The notes: a model not told the origin generated them from the sequence alone. 64,000 bases of DNA from CAVPTL01 sp963729195 (GCA_963729195.1 CAVSNF010000024.1:620001-684000), one strand, 5' to 3'; numbered from the stretch's first letter, positions 33,661-43,161 are shown. Translations and numbers: made by a program.

Positions 33661-34782
33661 CTACGAGGTCACTGGACGGAGCGCCGCGGCAGAGCCGCCA
33701 AACACCAGCGCAGCCGCAGCATGCTCGGCTGCGACTCCCGTCATGTGGGGATGGTCGGAGATAATCTCAACCTCAGGTAGAGGGTGAGAGATGCCCAGTG
33801 CTCTGGCGCCGTTGGCCGAGCCGGCGGCGAGCAGATACGGCGTGGGCCCGTCGGCCCCGTCAGGCACCAGCACGTTTCGGCGCTCTGCCTGGCGGCGGGC
33901 AATTGCCTCGAGCTCTCTGATCTCGATCACCGGATCGATGATCGTGTTCGAGTCCGAGCCGATGCAGATCGGGATGCCGCGCTCGAACATCCGCAGCACC
34001 GGCAGGAAGCCGTCTCCCAGGTTCGCCTCGGTGGTGGGGCAGGCACACACCGTCGCGCCCGCCTGGGCGATCAGGTCGAGCTCTGAGTCGGTCACGTGGG
34101 TGACGTGGATCAAGGTCGTTCGCGGGCCGAGAATCCCGGTCTCGGCCAAAAGCTCGATCGGCCGCAGGCCGTACTCGGCGATGCATTCGTCCAGCTCACG
34201 GCGCTGCTCGTTGGCGTGGATGTGCACCACCAGGCCGTGTGCGTCTGCATACGCGGCAATCCGCTCCAGCCACCCCCGCGACACCGCCCGCACCGAGTGC
34301 GGCGCCAGCCCCACGGCGGTCTCGGACGAAAGCTCATCCACCCGCTCCAGATAGGCGTCCACCGACGGATCGCAAAAGCGTCGCTGCCCAGGGCTGGGCG
34401 GTTTGCCCTGTCCCCCACGCTCATATGCGGTCTCGAGCAGCACCAGCTCGATGCCGGCGTCGCGGGCTGCGGCGATCACCGCCCGAGACATCGCATTTCG
34501 GTCGGGGTAGGGCTCGCCGTCGGGACGGTGGTGGGGGTAATGGAACTCCCCTACGGCGACGTATCCGGCGGCCACCATCTCGGTGTATGCGGCCCGGCAG
34601 ACGGCGTGGATCGATTCGGGGTCGAGCGCTCCGGCGGCCGCGTACATGGCCTCACGCCACGACCAGAAATCGTCGTGGGGATGGGCCGGGTCAACCTGCT
34701 CGACGATCCCCCGCAGACCACGCTGGAACGCGTGGGAATGGGCATTCACGAACCCCGGCAGGCGATACGCGGACGACGGCAT
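33661..34782 (-). CDS. hutF: Formimidoylglutamate deiminase HutF
   Basis: A 373-residue metal-dependent deiminase of the amidohydrolase superfamily. GFVNAHSHAFQRGLRG carries the HxH metal site. Later ligands are VVHIHANEQ, LIHVTHVTD and GSDSNTIIDP. It converts N-formimino-L-glutamate to N-formyl-L-glutamate and ammonia in the five-step histidine pathway. The ATG at 34782 directly precedes the metal site. It is divergent, by about 20 bp, from an M20 amidohydrolase gene that could process the product. Confidence 0.88.
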   Translation of the reverse strand: MPSSAYRLPGFVNAHSHAFQRGLRGIVEQVDPAHPHDDFWSWREAMYAAAGALDPESIHAVCRAAYTEMVAAGYVAVGEFHYPHHRPDGEPYPDRNAMSRAVIAAARDAGIELVLLETAYERGGQGKPPSPGQRRFCDPSVDAYLERVDELSSETAVGLAPHSVRAVSRGWLERIAAYADAHGLVVHIHANEQRRELDECIAEYGLRPIELLAETGILGPRTTLIHVTHVTDSELDLIAQAGATVCACPTTEANLGDGFLPVLRMFERGIPICIGSDSNTIIDPVIEIRELEAIARRQAERRNVLVPDGADGPTPYLLAAGSANGARALGISHPLPEVEIISDHPHMTGVAAEHAAAALVFGGSAAALRPVTS

Positions 34783-34802
34783 CCGCGTATTCTCACACGG
34801 CC

Positions 34803-35990
34803 TTGGCCAACATCGATCCACTCAGATTCTGGCGCTGGTTCGACGAGCTGGCGGCGATCGGGCGCACCGACACCGGTTGGGACAGGCTGGCGTGGTCGCC
34901 GATGGAGGCCGCCGCCCGCGAGTGGTTCGAAGAAACCGCTCGTGGGATCGGTCTGGAAATCCGGCGGGACGGAGCAGGCTCGCTGTGGGCGGTCACGCCC
35001 GACGCTGACACCGGTCCCTGGGTGTGCGCCGGGTCGCATGTCGACACCCAGCCCAACGGCGGCGCCTACGACGGCGCGCTGGGCGTCGTCTGTGCGCTGG
35101 AGGCCGCGGCCGTGCTGCTCGAAACCGGCGCGGAGCGACGCCACCCACTGGCGGTGGTGGCGTTCGTAGACGAGGAAGGAGCACGGTTTCGGGTGCCCTG
35201 CTTCGGCAGCTCGGCCATAACCGGCCGGCTGGACATCGATCACGTGCTCGAGGTGATGGGCGACGCTTCCCAGATCTACGGCGTGACGGCGGACACGCTG
35301 CGGGCGGCACCCGCCCAGCTGGAACGGGTGCGTTCGATGATGGAGGTACACGTGGAGCAGGGCCTGAATCTGGCCGACCGCGACCTGACACTCGGGATCG
35401 CGACGGTGCTGGCGCCGCGCCAGCGGTGGCAGGTGGTGTTTCGGGGGCAGGCCAACCACGCCGGCACCACCGCCATGGCAGGGCGCCGCGATGCCCTGGT
35501 GGAGGCAGCCACATTCGTGCTGGCAGTCGACGCCGCGGCGCGAGCCCGGCCGGGAGCGGTGGCGACCGTGGGGAGGCTGGAAGTGCTCCCAGGATCAACC
35601 AATTCGATACCCGGCAAGGTGACATGTTCTCTGGACGTGCGGGCGCTGGACGTGGCGGTGGTGGACGAGATCGTGGCTGAGCTGCAAGCCCGCTTCGGCG
35701 AGGCCGATTTCAGCCGAGAGTCGCGCAACGACGGGGCCCAGTTCGACCCTGGCCTGCGGGCGCTGCTGGCCGCCGCCGCGGCTGAACGCGCGATTCCCGC
35801 GGGAGACCTGCCGTCCTATGCCGGACACGACGCCGGCATCCTCGCCCCGCACAGACCCGCAGCGATGGTGTTTGTGCGAAATCCCACCGGAGCCAGCCAT
35901 ACTCCAGAGGAAACGGCCGCTCGCGCGGACTGCGAGGCGGGTGCGCAGGTGCTCACCGACGCGCTCGCCGCCGCGCTCGTGTCCGCATAG
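34803..35990 (+). CDS. M20 amidohydrolase (allantoate/N-carbamoyl amino-acid type)
   Basis: A 395-residue zinc enzyme of the allantoate amidohydrolase/N-carbamoyl-L-amino-acid hydrolase family. Metal residues: CAGSHVDTQPNGGAYDGALG, VAFVDEEGARF, VEVHVEQG, and GHDAG near the end; NHAGTTAMAGRRDA is the dimerisation-domain signature. TTG at 34803 is the only usable start in frame, without a ribosome site. Divergence from hutF suggests that the real substrate is N-formyl-L-glutamate, i.e. a substitute for HutG; that is inference. Confidence 0.82.
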   Translation: MANIDPLRFWRWFDELAAIGRTDTGWDRLAWSPMEAAAREWFEETARGIGLEIRRDGAGSLWAVTPDADTGPWVCAGSHVDTQPNGGAYDGALGVVCALEAAAVLLETGAERRHPLAVVAFVDEEGARFRVPCFGSSAITGRLDIDHVLEVMGDASQIYGVTADTLRAAPAQLERVRSMMEVHVEQGLNLADRDLTLGIATVLAPRQRWQVVFRGQANHAGTTAMAGRRDALVEAATFVLAVDAAARARPGAVATVGRLEVLPGSTNSIPGKVTCSLDVRALDVAVVDEIVAELQARFGEADFSRESRNDGAQFDPGLRALLAAAAAERAIPAGDLPSYAGHDAGILAPHRPAAMVFVRNPTGASHTPEETAARADCEAGAQVLTDALAAALVSA

Positions 35991-36281
35991 CTCCACCCTG
36001 TGGATAACTCTGTGAGCAACCCGGGAAAACCGTGGGCAACGCAGTTCGCCTTGGTGAACTTTCCCGCAATCTGCGTCCTTTCCGGACGCAAATCGGGCGA
36101 CATGCCTTGACCTTTGCCTGTGGAAAGGCGCAGCCTTTGCCTCCCACACCCCCTACACCCGGGGCCGGGTCTCACAGCATTCCGTCTTATGAGCCCGGCG
36201 CCGGGTGGTGGTGAGGGTTTGGCTTCCCCCGATACCGCGTGTAAGCTCGAACCACGGCTCTGAGACTCTGGAGGTAGTGGG
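35991..36281. other. Intergenic region with small hairpin and one DnaA-box-like word
   Basis: No gene supported. A 7-bp hairpin TGCGTCC-TTTCC-GGACGCA at 36072-36090 may end the amidohydrolase transcript. TGTGGATAA at 35999-36007 equals a DnaA box, but it is single. GGAGG lies at 36269-36273, 8 bases before the RCC1 gene start. Confidence 0.5.
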
Positions 36282-37437
36282 ATGGGCTCGACACGCAGGG
36301 GTTTTCTTGAACGAGGCGCGGCCGCAGGCCTGGCGCTCTCGACTGCTGGACTGTTCTTTGAGCAGACTCCGGCCTTCGCGGCAGGCACGAATGTGTATGC
36401 CTGGGGTGATAACGCCGACGGCCAACTGGGCAACGGCACCACCACCGCCCACTCCACGCCCGGGGCGTCGGTGCTTGCAAACGTGGTTGACCTGGACGGC
36501 GGCCGTGAGCACGTGGTGGCCCTGGATTCCGCCGGCGCCGTGTGGTGCTGGGGGCACAATCAGTACGGCCAGATCGGCGACGGCACCAAGACCAACCGCA
36601 CTCGCCCGACCAAGGTCACGATCCCTGGAAACCCTGTGATCAAGGCGATCGGCACCGGCCACTACCACTCGATGGCGCTGGCCGCCGACGGCAGCGTGTG
36701 GTGCTGGGGCTTCAACAAGTGGGGCATCCTGGGCGACGGCACCACCACCAATCGCAGCGTGCCGGTGAAGGTCTCGGGGCTGACCAACGCGATCGCGATT
36801 GCAGGTGCCCGCGACCACTCGCTGGCGCTGCGCGCCGACGGCACCGTGGTCGCCTGGGGCGACAACGAGTTTGGAAACCTCGGCATCGGCACCACCACCA
36901 GCCATCCCACTCCGGTCAAGGTCAACACGCTGACCGGCATCACCGCCATCGCCGGCGGGCGCGACCACAGCCTCGCGATCGACGCTGCCGGCGCCGTCTG
37001 GGCATGGGGCTGGAACCAGTACGGCCAGTGCGGCGACGGCACCAAGGCCAACAAGACCAACCCCGTCAAGGCGGCCACCCTCACCGGCGCGACCGCGATC
37101 ACCGCGGGTGCCAACCACAGCGTCGCCCTGCGCAACGACGGCAAGGTGTGGGTGTGGGGCCAGAACTCCTATGGCCAGCTGGGCGACGGCACCGGCTCGT
37201 CCAAGTCAAAGCCGGTGGCGCTGGCCTCGCTCTCCAACATCCAGGCGATCGGCACCGGCCGGCTGCATACGCTGGCCGCCGGCGCGACCACGGTGTATGC
37301 CTGGGGTGACAACGAGTTCGGTCAGCTGGGCGACGGCACCAAGACGAAGCGCACCGCCCCGGTGGTGGTGAGCGGAATCAGCGGGAGCCGGAGGACTGGC
37401 GGGCGGCCGCGACTACTCAGCCGCACTCGCGAATTAA
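36282..37437 (+). CDS. Tat-exported RCC1-repeat protein, 3' frameshifted as read
   Basis: About 384 residues after correction. A twin-arginine signal (STRRGFLERGAAAGLALSTA, cleavage after AFA) is followed by seven RCC1 repeats of about 50 residues, each with G-x-x-H-S-x-A-L and a W-G-x-N-x-x-G-Q-L-G-D-G-T core, predicted to close a seven-bladed propeller. The last blade needs one G removed from GGG at 37383-37385, giving GAGGLAGGRDYSAALAN to a TAA at 37437; total 1156 bases, one extra. It is secreted folded. Binding partner unknown. Confidence 0.88.
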
Positions 37438-38114
37438 TTCTGGTCTGGCTCGTCCCGCCAGGGGTCGGGCTCGTCCGGATCCGGTTTGGGATCGTCCATC
37501 GCGCCCCAGTACCCGCGCTCGGCCTGCAGGTCTTCGATGTGACGGCCTTCCCGGTCGATGTCGTCGATGTCGCTCCAGCTGTGCTGGGAGGTCACCTCTT
37601 TGCCGCGCCATGTCTCCATGCCGGTGGCGGCGCTGGTGACCATCCAGGTGGTGATCGCAACCGACAGGATCCAGTTGAACAATGAGACGAGGATGGTGGA
37701 GCCTCCGAGCAGCACCAGCGACGCCGAGCCTCCGCTGGTGAGCGACGAGCCTCCACTCGTGAGGAGGCTGTGGCTGAACAGCAGCATCACCACGAGCGAG
37801 AACAGCGAACCGGCCCCGGCGGCCACGATGCCCTGGAACACGCCGATGTTCATGCCCGACATGCGCGGCAGCAGCAGGTGAATGGCAAGCCCGGTGGCCA
37901 GTGCGCCGATGGCAACCGGCGCGAACAGCAGCAACGGCGAGAAGTGCACGGTGGGTGCGCCGGGACCGAAGGTCGATGATCGCGTCGCCACGCTTGCAAA
38001 CGTGACCGCGCCGACCATCCCGGCAGCGAAGCCACCAGCAACGCGGGCAACGATCACCGTTAGCCAGACCGGACTGCCGCCACCGCTCGATGCCATGCTG
38101 GAGAACATCCCCAT
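37434..38114 (-). CDS. Membrane protein, paralog of its upstream neighbour
   Basis: A 226-residue protein with four hydrophobic segments and an acidic, Pro/Asp-rich C-terminal tail (DPKPDPDEPDPWRDEPDQ). The first segment, PVWLTVIVARVAGGFAAG, aligns with PIWAAVIVARLIGGFCGG of the next gene, indicating tandem duplication. Function unknown. The stop overlaps the convergent RCC1 gene. Confidence 0.7.
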   Translation of the reverse strand: MGMFSSMASSGGGSPVWLTVIVARVAGGFAAGMVGAVTFASVATRSSTFGPGAPTVHFSPLLLFAPVAIGALATGLAIHLLLPRMSGMNIGVFQGIVAAGAGSLFSLVVMLLFSHSLLTSGGSSLTSGGSASLVLLGGSTILVSLFNWILSVAITTWMVTSAATGMETWRGKEVTSQHSWSDIDDIDREGRHIEDLQAERGYWGAMDDPKPDPDEPDPWRDEPDQN

Positions 38115-38141
38115 CGGTATCGGCGGGAAGGCTTGTGTGCT

Positions 38142-38579
38142 TTAAGCCTCGATCGGAGTGGAAGCGCCCCGCACCAACAGTGTCGTCATGGTCACACCGA
38201 CCAACCAACCGGCTGCCGCGATCAGCGGCGTGGTGCCGCCCAGGCGGTGGCTCGAAAGCAGTGTCAGCACCACCGGGATGGCACCTCCGAGCGTGGTGGC
38301 GGTGATTGCCGGCGCGTAGGCGACGGTCCGAGACGAGAGCCGCGGAAGCACCATGGAGAGAGCCACTCCGGCGACGAGCGCAGAGGCGATCGGCACCGCC
38401 AGCCACCACACGGGGCTGACTCCCGCCGCGGCAGTCTGATGGGACGCGCTCGAATGGCTGGTCGAGGCCAGTCCCAGCGCGATGAACCCGCCGCAGAACC
38501 CGCCGATCAGCCGCGCCACGATCACCGCTGCCCAGATCGGGAGTGATCCACCGCGTGGTGACGTGAGATCGCCGAACAC
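38142..38579 (-). CDS. Small membrane protein, paralog
   Basis: A 145-residue, four-helix membrane protein, shorter than the downstream paralog because it lacks the acidic tail. GTG at 38579 is chosen by alignment with the paralog N-terminus; the frame is open further upstream but overlaps the DUF1272 gene. It lies 27 bp from the paralog and 31 bp after the DUF1272 gene, likely one operon. No function recognised. Confidence 0.6.
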   Translation of the reverse strand: MFGDLTSPRGGSLPIWAAVIVARLIGGFCGGFIALGLASTSHSSASHQTAAAGVSPVWWLAVPIASALVAGVALSMVLPRLSSRTVAYAPAITATTLGGAIPVVLTLLSSHRLGGTTPLIAAAGWLVGVTMTTLLVRGASTPIEA

Positions 38580-38610
38580 ACCCGGGTGATCGACCGCCGG
38601 GCGCGGAGGT

Positions 38611-38916
38611 TCAGCGATCCCGAGGATCGACCTGTGCCAACCGGCTGATGAGCGTGGCGACCTCGTCGGGGCTGTACTTGAGCGATCGCCTCCGGGTGCC
38701 GGGGGGATCATGGCCGAGGCCGGTGCCGTCACGCCATTCGCCCTGCGGGCGGATCGGCCGGGGCACGAACCCTCCGCCGCAGTTGGGGCAGACGTTTTGC
38801 AGGGCGACCTCGGCACAGTCGACGCAGAATGTGCACTCGTAGGTGCAGATGCGGGCGTCGGCGGCCGGCGGCAGATCGACGTCGCAGCGTTCGCAATTCG
38901 GTCGCAGCTCGAGCAC
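38611..38916 (-). CDS. DUF1272 zinc-finger protein
   Basis: A 101-residue protein whose first 55 residues are the DUF1272 signature: MLELRPNCERCDVDLPP, then ICTYECTFCVDCAE, then VCPNCGGGFVPRP. Cys pairs imply zinc binding. The tail after residue 60 is longer than usual for the family (about 57-80 residues). Function unknown; first gene of a likely operon with two membrane proteins. Confidence 0.85.
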   Translation of the reverse strand: MLELRPNCERCDVDLPPAADARICTYECTFCVDCAEVALQNVCPNCGGGFVPRPIRPQGEWRDGTGLGHDPPGTRRRSLKYSPDEVATLISRLAQVDPRDR

Positions 38917-38964
38917 GGCGGCAGCCTACAGCGGCAACGATTCTGCCGCTGGTAGGGTCACCGC

Positions 38965-39456
38965 ATGACAGTCACCGAAAACAACCCACAGGTGCCGGTG
39001 CGGCTGGACTTTGACGCCCACGCCGCCGGCTACAGCCGCGCGATGAGCCATCTCGACAACGTCACCACCAAGCAGCTCGACGCGGTCGAGTTCGATCACC
39101 GGCTGCGCGAACTGGTGCGCATCCGCGCCTCCCAGCTGAACGGCTGCGCCTACTGCATCGACATGCACACCAAGGACGCCCGCGCGGTCGGTGAGACCGA
39201 GCAGCGCATCTATGCCCTCCCGGCGTGGGCAGAGACGCCGTTTTTCAGCGACCGTGAGCGGGCCGCGCTGGCGCTCACCGAGGCGGTCACCCTGCTCGCC
39301 CAAACGCCCGTCCCCGACGAGCTGTTCGTGACGGCCGGCGAGCACTTCACCAAGGACGAGCTGGGTGCGTTGATCGGCTTGATCACCACGATCAACGCCT
39401 GGAACACTCTGGCAGCGAGCACACACGCGTGGGAGCCTGGGTCATACGAGCCATGA
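38965..39456 (+). CDS. AhpD-like/carboxymuconolactone decarboxylase-family protein
   Basis: A 163-residue alkylhydroperoxidase-like protein. LVRIRASQLNGCAYCIDMHT contains the Glu-x-Cys-x-x-Cys-x-x-x-His catalytic pattern used to reduce peroxides or disulfides. It is coupled by an ATGA overlap to a TatC-like gene and then kynureninase, the same strand throughout. Confidence 0.88.
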   Translation: MTVTENNPQVPVRLDFDAHAAGYSRAMSHLDNVTTKQLDAVEFDHRLRELVRIRASQLNGCAYCIDMHTKDARAVGETEQRIYALPAWAETPFFSDRERAALALTEAVTLLAQTPVPDELFVTAGEHFTKDELGALIGLITTINAWNTLAASTHAWEPGSYEP

Positions 39457-40143
39457 CCGCCGATCCATCTGCCCCTGGCGTGCATCGGCTCGCGCAGCGG
39501 CTGATGTTCACCGCAGCAGTGGCGGTGCTGGTGTTCGTGTACTCGTTCTGGCAGTGGCAATCGATTCTGGACTGGCTCGCAACTGCCGGCGAGCACACCG
39601 TCGTCTCACGCGTCGCGTTCCTCCAGGCTGGGCCTACCGACGTGTTTCTGGCACGGCTCTCGCTTGCGGTTGACGTCACCGTGCTGGTCGTCTTGGCGCT
39701 CCTGAGCTATCAGCTGGTGGTCGCGGCAGCGCCCACCCGGCTCCTCTCTGCGCGGGTCGTCGGACTGGCCTGCGCCGTACTGTTCAGTGCCGGGGTGATG
39801 TTCGGGTGGCTCGTGATCGTGCCGCCAGTACTTCAAGCGGCGCTTCCCGAGATGGGTCGGATACGGGCTGAGGGCGCCGGAATACCTCCAGCTCCTGACC
39901 TTCACGGTGCTGTCCACCGCGATCGCCTGCCAGCTGCCGGCGGTGTACGCACTGGCGGTGATGCGGGTGCGCGCGGCCAGATGGATCATGTACTCGTGGG
40001 CCGGTGGCAGCGCCGCGATCGCAGTCACGGCGCTTCACGCCGACACCGACCGCGTGATGGTGCTGCTGGAGGTGGCAGTCGTGCTGCTCCTGTGCTTCGC
40101 CGCGGTGGCGCTGGTGCGGATCGCCGAGCGCCGCAGGACGTGA
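39453..40143 (+). CDS. TatC-like membrane protein, frameshifted as read
   Basis: About 229 residues after correction, with six hydrophobic segments and the spacing of TatC: an N-terminal helix (MFTAAVAVLVFVYSFW), a periplasmic loop, then FTVLSTAIACQLPAVYALAV corresponding to the conserved F-G-x-x-F-x-x-P helix. It is divergent from canonical TatC. The frame shifts at GGG 39854-39856; removing one G gives EMVGYGLRAPEYLQLLTF. It lies between AhpD-like and kynureninase genes with overlaps on both sides, not with tatA. Confidence 0.6.
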
Positions 40144-41321
40144 CCGAGGCCGACCTCGACGCCGCGGCCGCCGCCGCCGATCTTACCGACCCGGCGCCCG
40201 CCCGCGACCGGTTTGCGGTCACTGACATCGCCTACTTCGCCGGCAACTCGCTGGGGTTGATGCCGCTCGCTGCAGAGGACGTGGTGGCCGAGCGCATGCG
40301 CGAGTGGGCCGATCTGGGCGTCGAGGCGTGGTTCGATTCCGGGTGGCTGGAAGCCGCGCACGACCTCACCCCGGCGATGGGCCGCATCGTTGGTGCCGCG
40401 GCCGAGGAGGTCGCGATCGCGGGATCGTTGACGGCCAACCTGCATTTACTGCTGGCCGCCTTGTACCGCCCCACTCCCGATCGCTACCGCATCCTGATCG
40501 ACGCCGACGCGTTCCCCTCGGATCAGTATGCGGTCACGAGCCACGTCGCCTGGCACGGCCTCGACCCCGCCGACGCCGTCATCCGCGGCAGCGGCGAGGT
40601 GGTGGACGACACCGTCGCGGTGACACTGCTGGCAGGGGCCTCCTATATCTCCGGTGAGGTGGCGAACGTCGAGCACCTCACCAGCTGGGCCCACGCCGCC
40701 GGTGCGGTGGCGATCTGGGATCTCGCACACGCCGCCGGCAACGTCGCTCTGTCGCTACACGACTGGGACGTCGACGCTGCCGCCTGGTGCGGCTACAAGT
40801 ACCTCAACGGCGGCCCCGGTGCTCCCGCGGGGCTGTTCGTGCACGAGCGAAACGCGGCCGCGCCGCGGCTGGCCGGCTGGTGGGGAGTTGACCCCGCGAT
40901 GCGGATGAAGATGGAGCCCGACTTCGTTGCCCGCACCGGTGCCGAGGGCTTTGTGCTGTCGACGCCGTCGGTGCTGGCACTGGCACCACTGGCAGCGTCC
41001 CTGCTGGAGTTCGACCGGGTCGGAATGGCCGCGCTGACGGCCCGGTCGGGCCGGCTCACCGGGTTTCTCGAGCAGGCGTTTCGAAGCGCCGGCAGCACCG
41101 CCCAGATCACACCCGCGGCGGACACTCGCCGAGGCTGTCAGCTGTCGGTGTACGTGGACGATGCCAAATCGCGCTGTGCCCGGCTGCGGCACGAACATCG
41201 GGTCGTGTGTGACTTCCGCGAGCCCAACGTTCTGCGCTTCGCCCCGGTGCCGCTGTACTCGACCTACACCGAATGTCTCAGGGCAGCGCAAGCGCTCGCG
41301 CTCGTCCAAGCATCGGCGTAG
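40140..41321 (+). CDS. kynU: Kynureninase
   Basis: A 393-residue PLP enzyme that cleaves kynurenine or 3-hydroxykynurenine to (hydroxy)anthranilate and alanine. Signatures: AYFAGNSLGLMP, AIWDLAHAAGNVAL and the PLP-lysine segment WCGYKYLNGGPGAPAG. GTG at 40140 overlaps the upstream stop. No other tryptophan-catabolic gene is in view. Confidence 0.9.
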   Translation: MTEADLDAAAAAADLTDPAPARDRFAVTDIAYFAGNSLGLMPLAAEDVVAERMREWADLGVEAWFDSGWLEAAHDLTPAMGRIVGAAAEEVAIAGSLTANLHLLLAALYRPTPDRYRILIDADAFPSDQYAVTSHVAWHGLDPADAVIRGSGEVVDDTVAVTLLAGASYISGEVANVEHLTSWAHAAGAVAIWDLAHAAGNVALSLHDWDVDAAAWCGYKYLNGGPGAPAGLFVHERNAAAPRLAGWWGVDPAMRMKMEPDFVARTGAEGFVLSTPSVLALAPLAASLLEFDRVGMAALTARSGRLTGFLEQAFRSAGSTAQITPAADTRRGCQLSVYVDDAKSRCARLRHEHRVVCDFREPNVLRFAPVPLYSTYTECLRAAQALALVQASA

Positions 41322-41368
41322 AACGACGAACGGCGTATGAGTCCGGCTGATCCGGCCGGGCGGCTATG

Positions 41369-41399
41369 GTGAATAACGGTGCCAGGCACCGTTATTCAC
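41369..41399. repeat. 31-bp palindrome, copy 5
   Basis: Same arms as copy 1 but with central A in place of T, i.e. the opposite orientation. It lies 48 bp after kynU, in a position fitting a terminator. Confidence 0.9.
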
Positions 41400-41442
41400 C
41401 ATATGAGATCGTTCTTGGATACGACGGAGAGGGAGTGCGGTT

Positions 41443-41871
41443 ATGAGAGCCATTGGGCTGGTTATGGTGCTCGCATTGGCGTTGCTGTCGGCGACTGCCT
41501 GTGGCGGCAGCAGTGAGTCAGCGGCGGATAAGGCCAAGAGCCAGGCGTGCGATGCCATCTCGGACATCGAGACGCAGATCACGACATTGAAGGGCCTACC
41601 GCTGGCGACCTCATCGGTCGATACGGCCAAGACCGCGCTGCAGGCGATTCAGACCGACGTCAAGACCATTTCCGACGCGGCTCCGACGGTGGGAGGCGAT
41701 GTGAAGTCTCAGCTTCAGACCGCCAACGCCGCCTTCAAGACATCGGTTCAGCAGACCGCACAAAGCGTGACGTCGGCGCAGTCATTGACATCCGCGGCGA
41801 CGGCCATCTCCACCGCCGGAACGACCCTGGAAACGAGCTACCAGGCAGCGTTTTCCAGTATCAAGTGCTAG
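41443..41871 (+). CDS. Lipoprotein, hypothetical
   Basis: A 142-residue protein with a lipoprotein signal (LVMVLALALLSATACGG, lipidated Cys at about 20). The rest is predicted mostly helical, rich in Ala, Ser, Thr and Gln, with repeating heptad-like spacing. GAGGGAG precedes the ATG. Likely anchored outside the membrane; no family recognised. Confidence 0.75.
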   Translation: MRAIGLVMVLALALLSATACGGSSESAADKAKSQACDAISDIETQITTLKGLPLATSSVDTAKTALQAIQTDVKTISDAAPTVGGDVKSQLQTANAAFKTSVQQTAQSVTSAQSLTSAATAISTAGTTLETSYQAAFSSIKC

Positions 41872-41881
41872 TGGGCGAGCC

Positions 41882-42590
41882 TTAGGTCACCACGGCTTCG
41901 CGGGTACCCAGCACCGCCATCTCGACAAGCTTGACGACGTCATCCGGATGGGACACCATCGCGCAGTGGCCCGATGGGATTTCCACCGTGGTCGCGCCCA
42001 TGCGCTGGGCGAACTGGCGCTCGGCTTCGGGCGGGATTGCCTCGTCGTTGGCTGCTACCAGGTACCAGGTGGGGAGAGATTTCCACGCCGGCGCGCCCAT
42101 CACATCGCCGAGAGTCGAGGCGGACAGCGGCTGTTGCACGGCGTGCATGACCTTCGCGGTGACCGGATCGATGTCAGCAGCAAAGTGGTTGACGAAGTCA
42201 TCCTGTGGGAGCCAGGCGAGACCCAGGCTGTCAATTTCGAGGTTGGCGAGCGCCGGGGTCGGGTGATCCTTGCTGCAGTAGGCCGCCGATCGATTCGCCT
42301 TCGTCCAGACCGAAAGCCGCGATGTAGACCAAAGCGACCGCGTTGGGCGCGTCTGTGCCAAGGGCGGTCATGATCTGGCCGCCGTAGGAGTGCCCGACGA
42401 CCACGGTCGGCCCATCTTGACGGCCGAGCACGTGGCGCAACCGTGCGACGTCATCGGCGAGCGATGTCTCGGGGAACTGCGGGGCTGTGACGTTGTACCC
42501 CTCGGCCTGAAGGCGCTCGATCACCGCGCTCCAGCACGAGCCATCGGCCCACGCTCCATGAACCAGGACGATGTTTGGCTGATCGCTCAT
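41882..42590 (-). CDS. Alpha/beta hydrolase, frameshifted as read
   Basis: A salicylate-esterase/EstC-like hydrolase of about 235 residues: NIVLVHGAWADGSCW, nucleophile VVGHSYGGQIM, and catalytic His in EIPSGHCAMVSHP. The frame changes at GGG 42261-42263 (CCC on the coding strand); dropping one base gives LLQQGSPTPALANLEIDS. The total of 709 bases has one extra. Substrate unknown; close relatives act on esters or amides of small aromatics. Confidence 0.82.
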
Positions 42591-42714
42591 CTGCACCACT
42601 CCCTCTGAGGTTTCCGGGCGAGCATTAGCTGACCCCGACGCTACCAGTGCCCCCATCGGTGACTGGTGAAACTCCGGAGGAGATTGTGAGAATGGTTGGC
42701 GTACCCCTTACAGC

Positions 42715-43107
42715 TCAGGTTTTGGACTGGTTCAGCGCGACGGCGCTGCGAACGAGGGCCTTCAGCGCGTCCTCGTTGAGCTGCTCGCCCTCCTGGAAGT
42801 CGATGGCCCGCCGGGTGTTGCCTTCGAGACTGGAGTTGAACAGGCCCGCAGGATCCTCCAGAGATGCTCCTTTGAAGAAGGTCATCTTCACGACCTGCTT
42901 GTACGTCTCGCCGGTGCAGATGATTCCATCGTGGTACCACACCGGAACCCCCCTCCACTTCCACTCCTCGACGACGTCGGGATCGGCTTGCTTGACCAGG
43001 GCACGAAGCCGGCTGAGCATCTCGCCCCGCCAGTCGCCGAGCTCCTCGATTCTGGCGTCGATCAGCTCAGAAGGGGACTTCGTGTTCTGCGACTCACTCT
43101 TCGGCAT
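42715..43107 (-). CDS. DUF1801-family protein
   Basis: A 130-residue protein. LGDWRGEMLSRLRALVKQAD, EEWKWRGVPVWYHDGIICTG and VKMTFFKGASLEDP match the YdhG/DUF1801 fold. AAGGAAG precedes the ATG at 43107. The molecular role of the family is unclear. Confidence 0.8.
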   Translation of the reverse strand: MPKSESQNTKSPSELIDARIEELGDWRGEMLSRLRALVKQADPDVVEEWKWRGVPVWYHDGIICTGETYKQVVKMTFFKGASLEDPAGLFNSSLEGNTRRAIDFQEGEQLNEDALKALVRSAVALNQSKT

Positions 43108-43161
43108 ACGTTGCTTCCTTCTTTCGAGGCCTCGACAAGGGCGGACGCTAGCGTAAACAGC

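Noticed and set aside
35999..36007. TGTGGATAA as part of a replication origin
   Set aside because: Only one such box, with no dnaA, dnaN or cluster of boxes nearby.
39429..41321. A TatC-kynureninase fusion protein
   Set aside because: The continuous frame arises from one extra G at 39854-39856. Correcting it gives two genes with a normal GTGA overlap.
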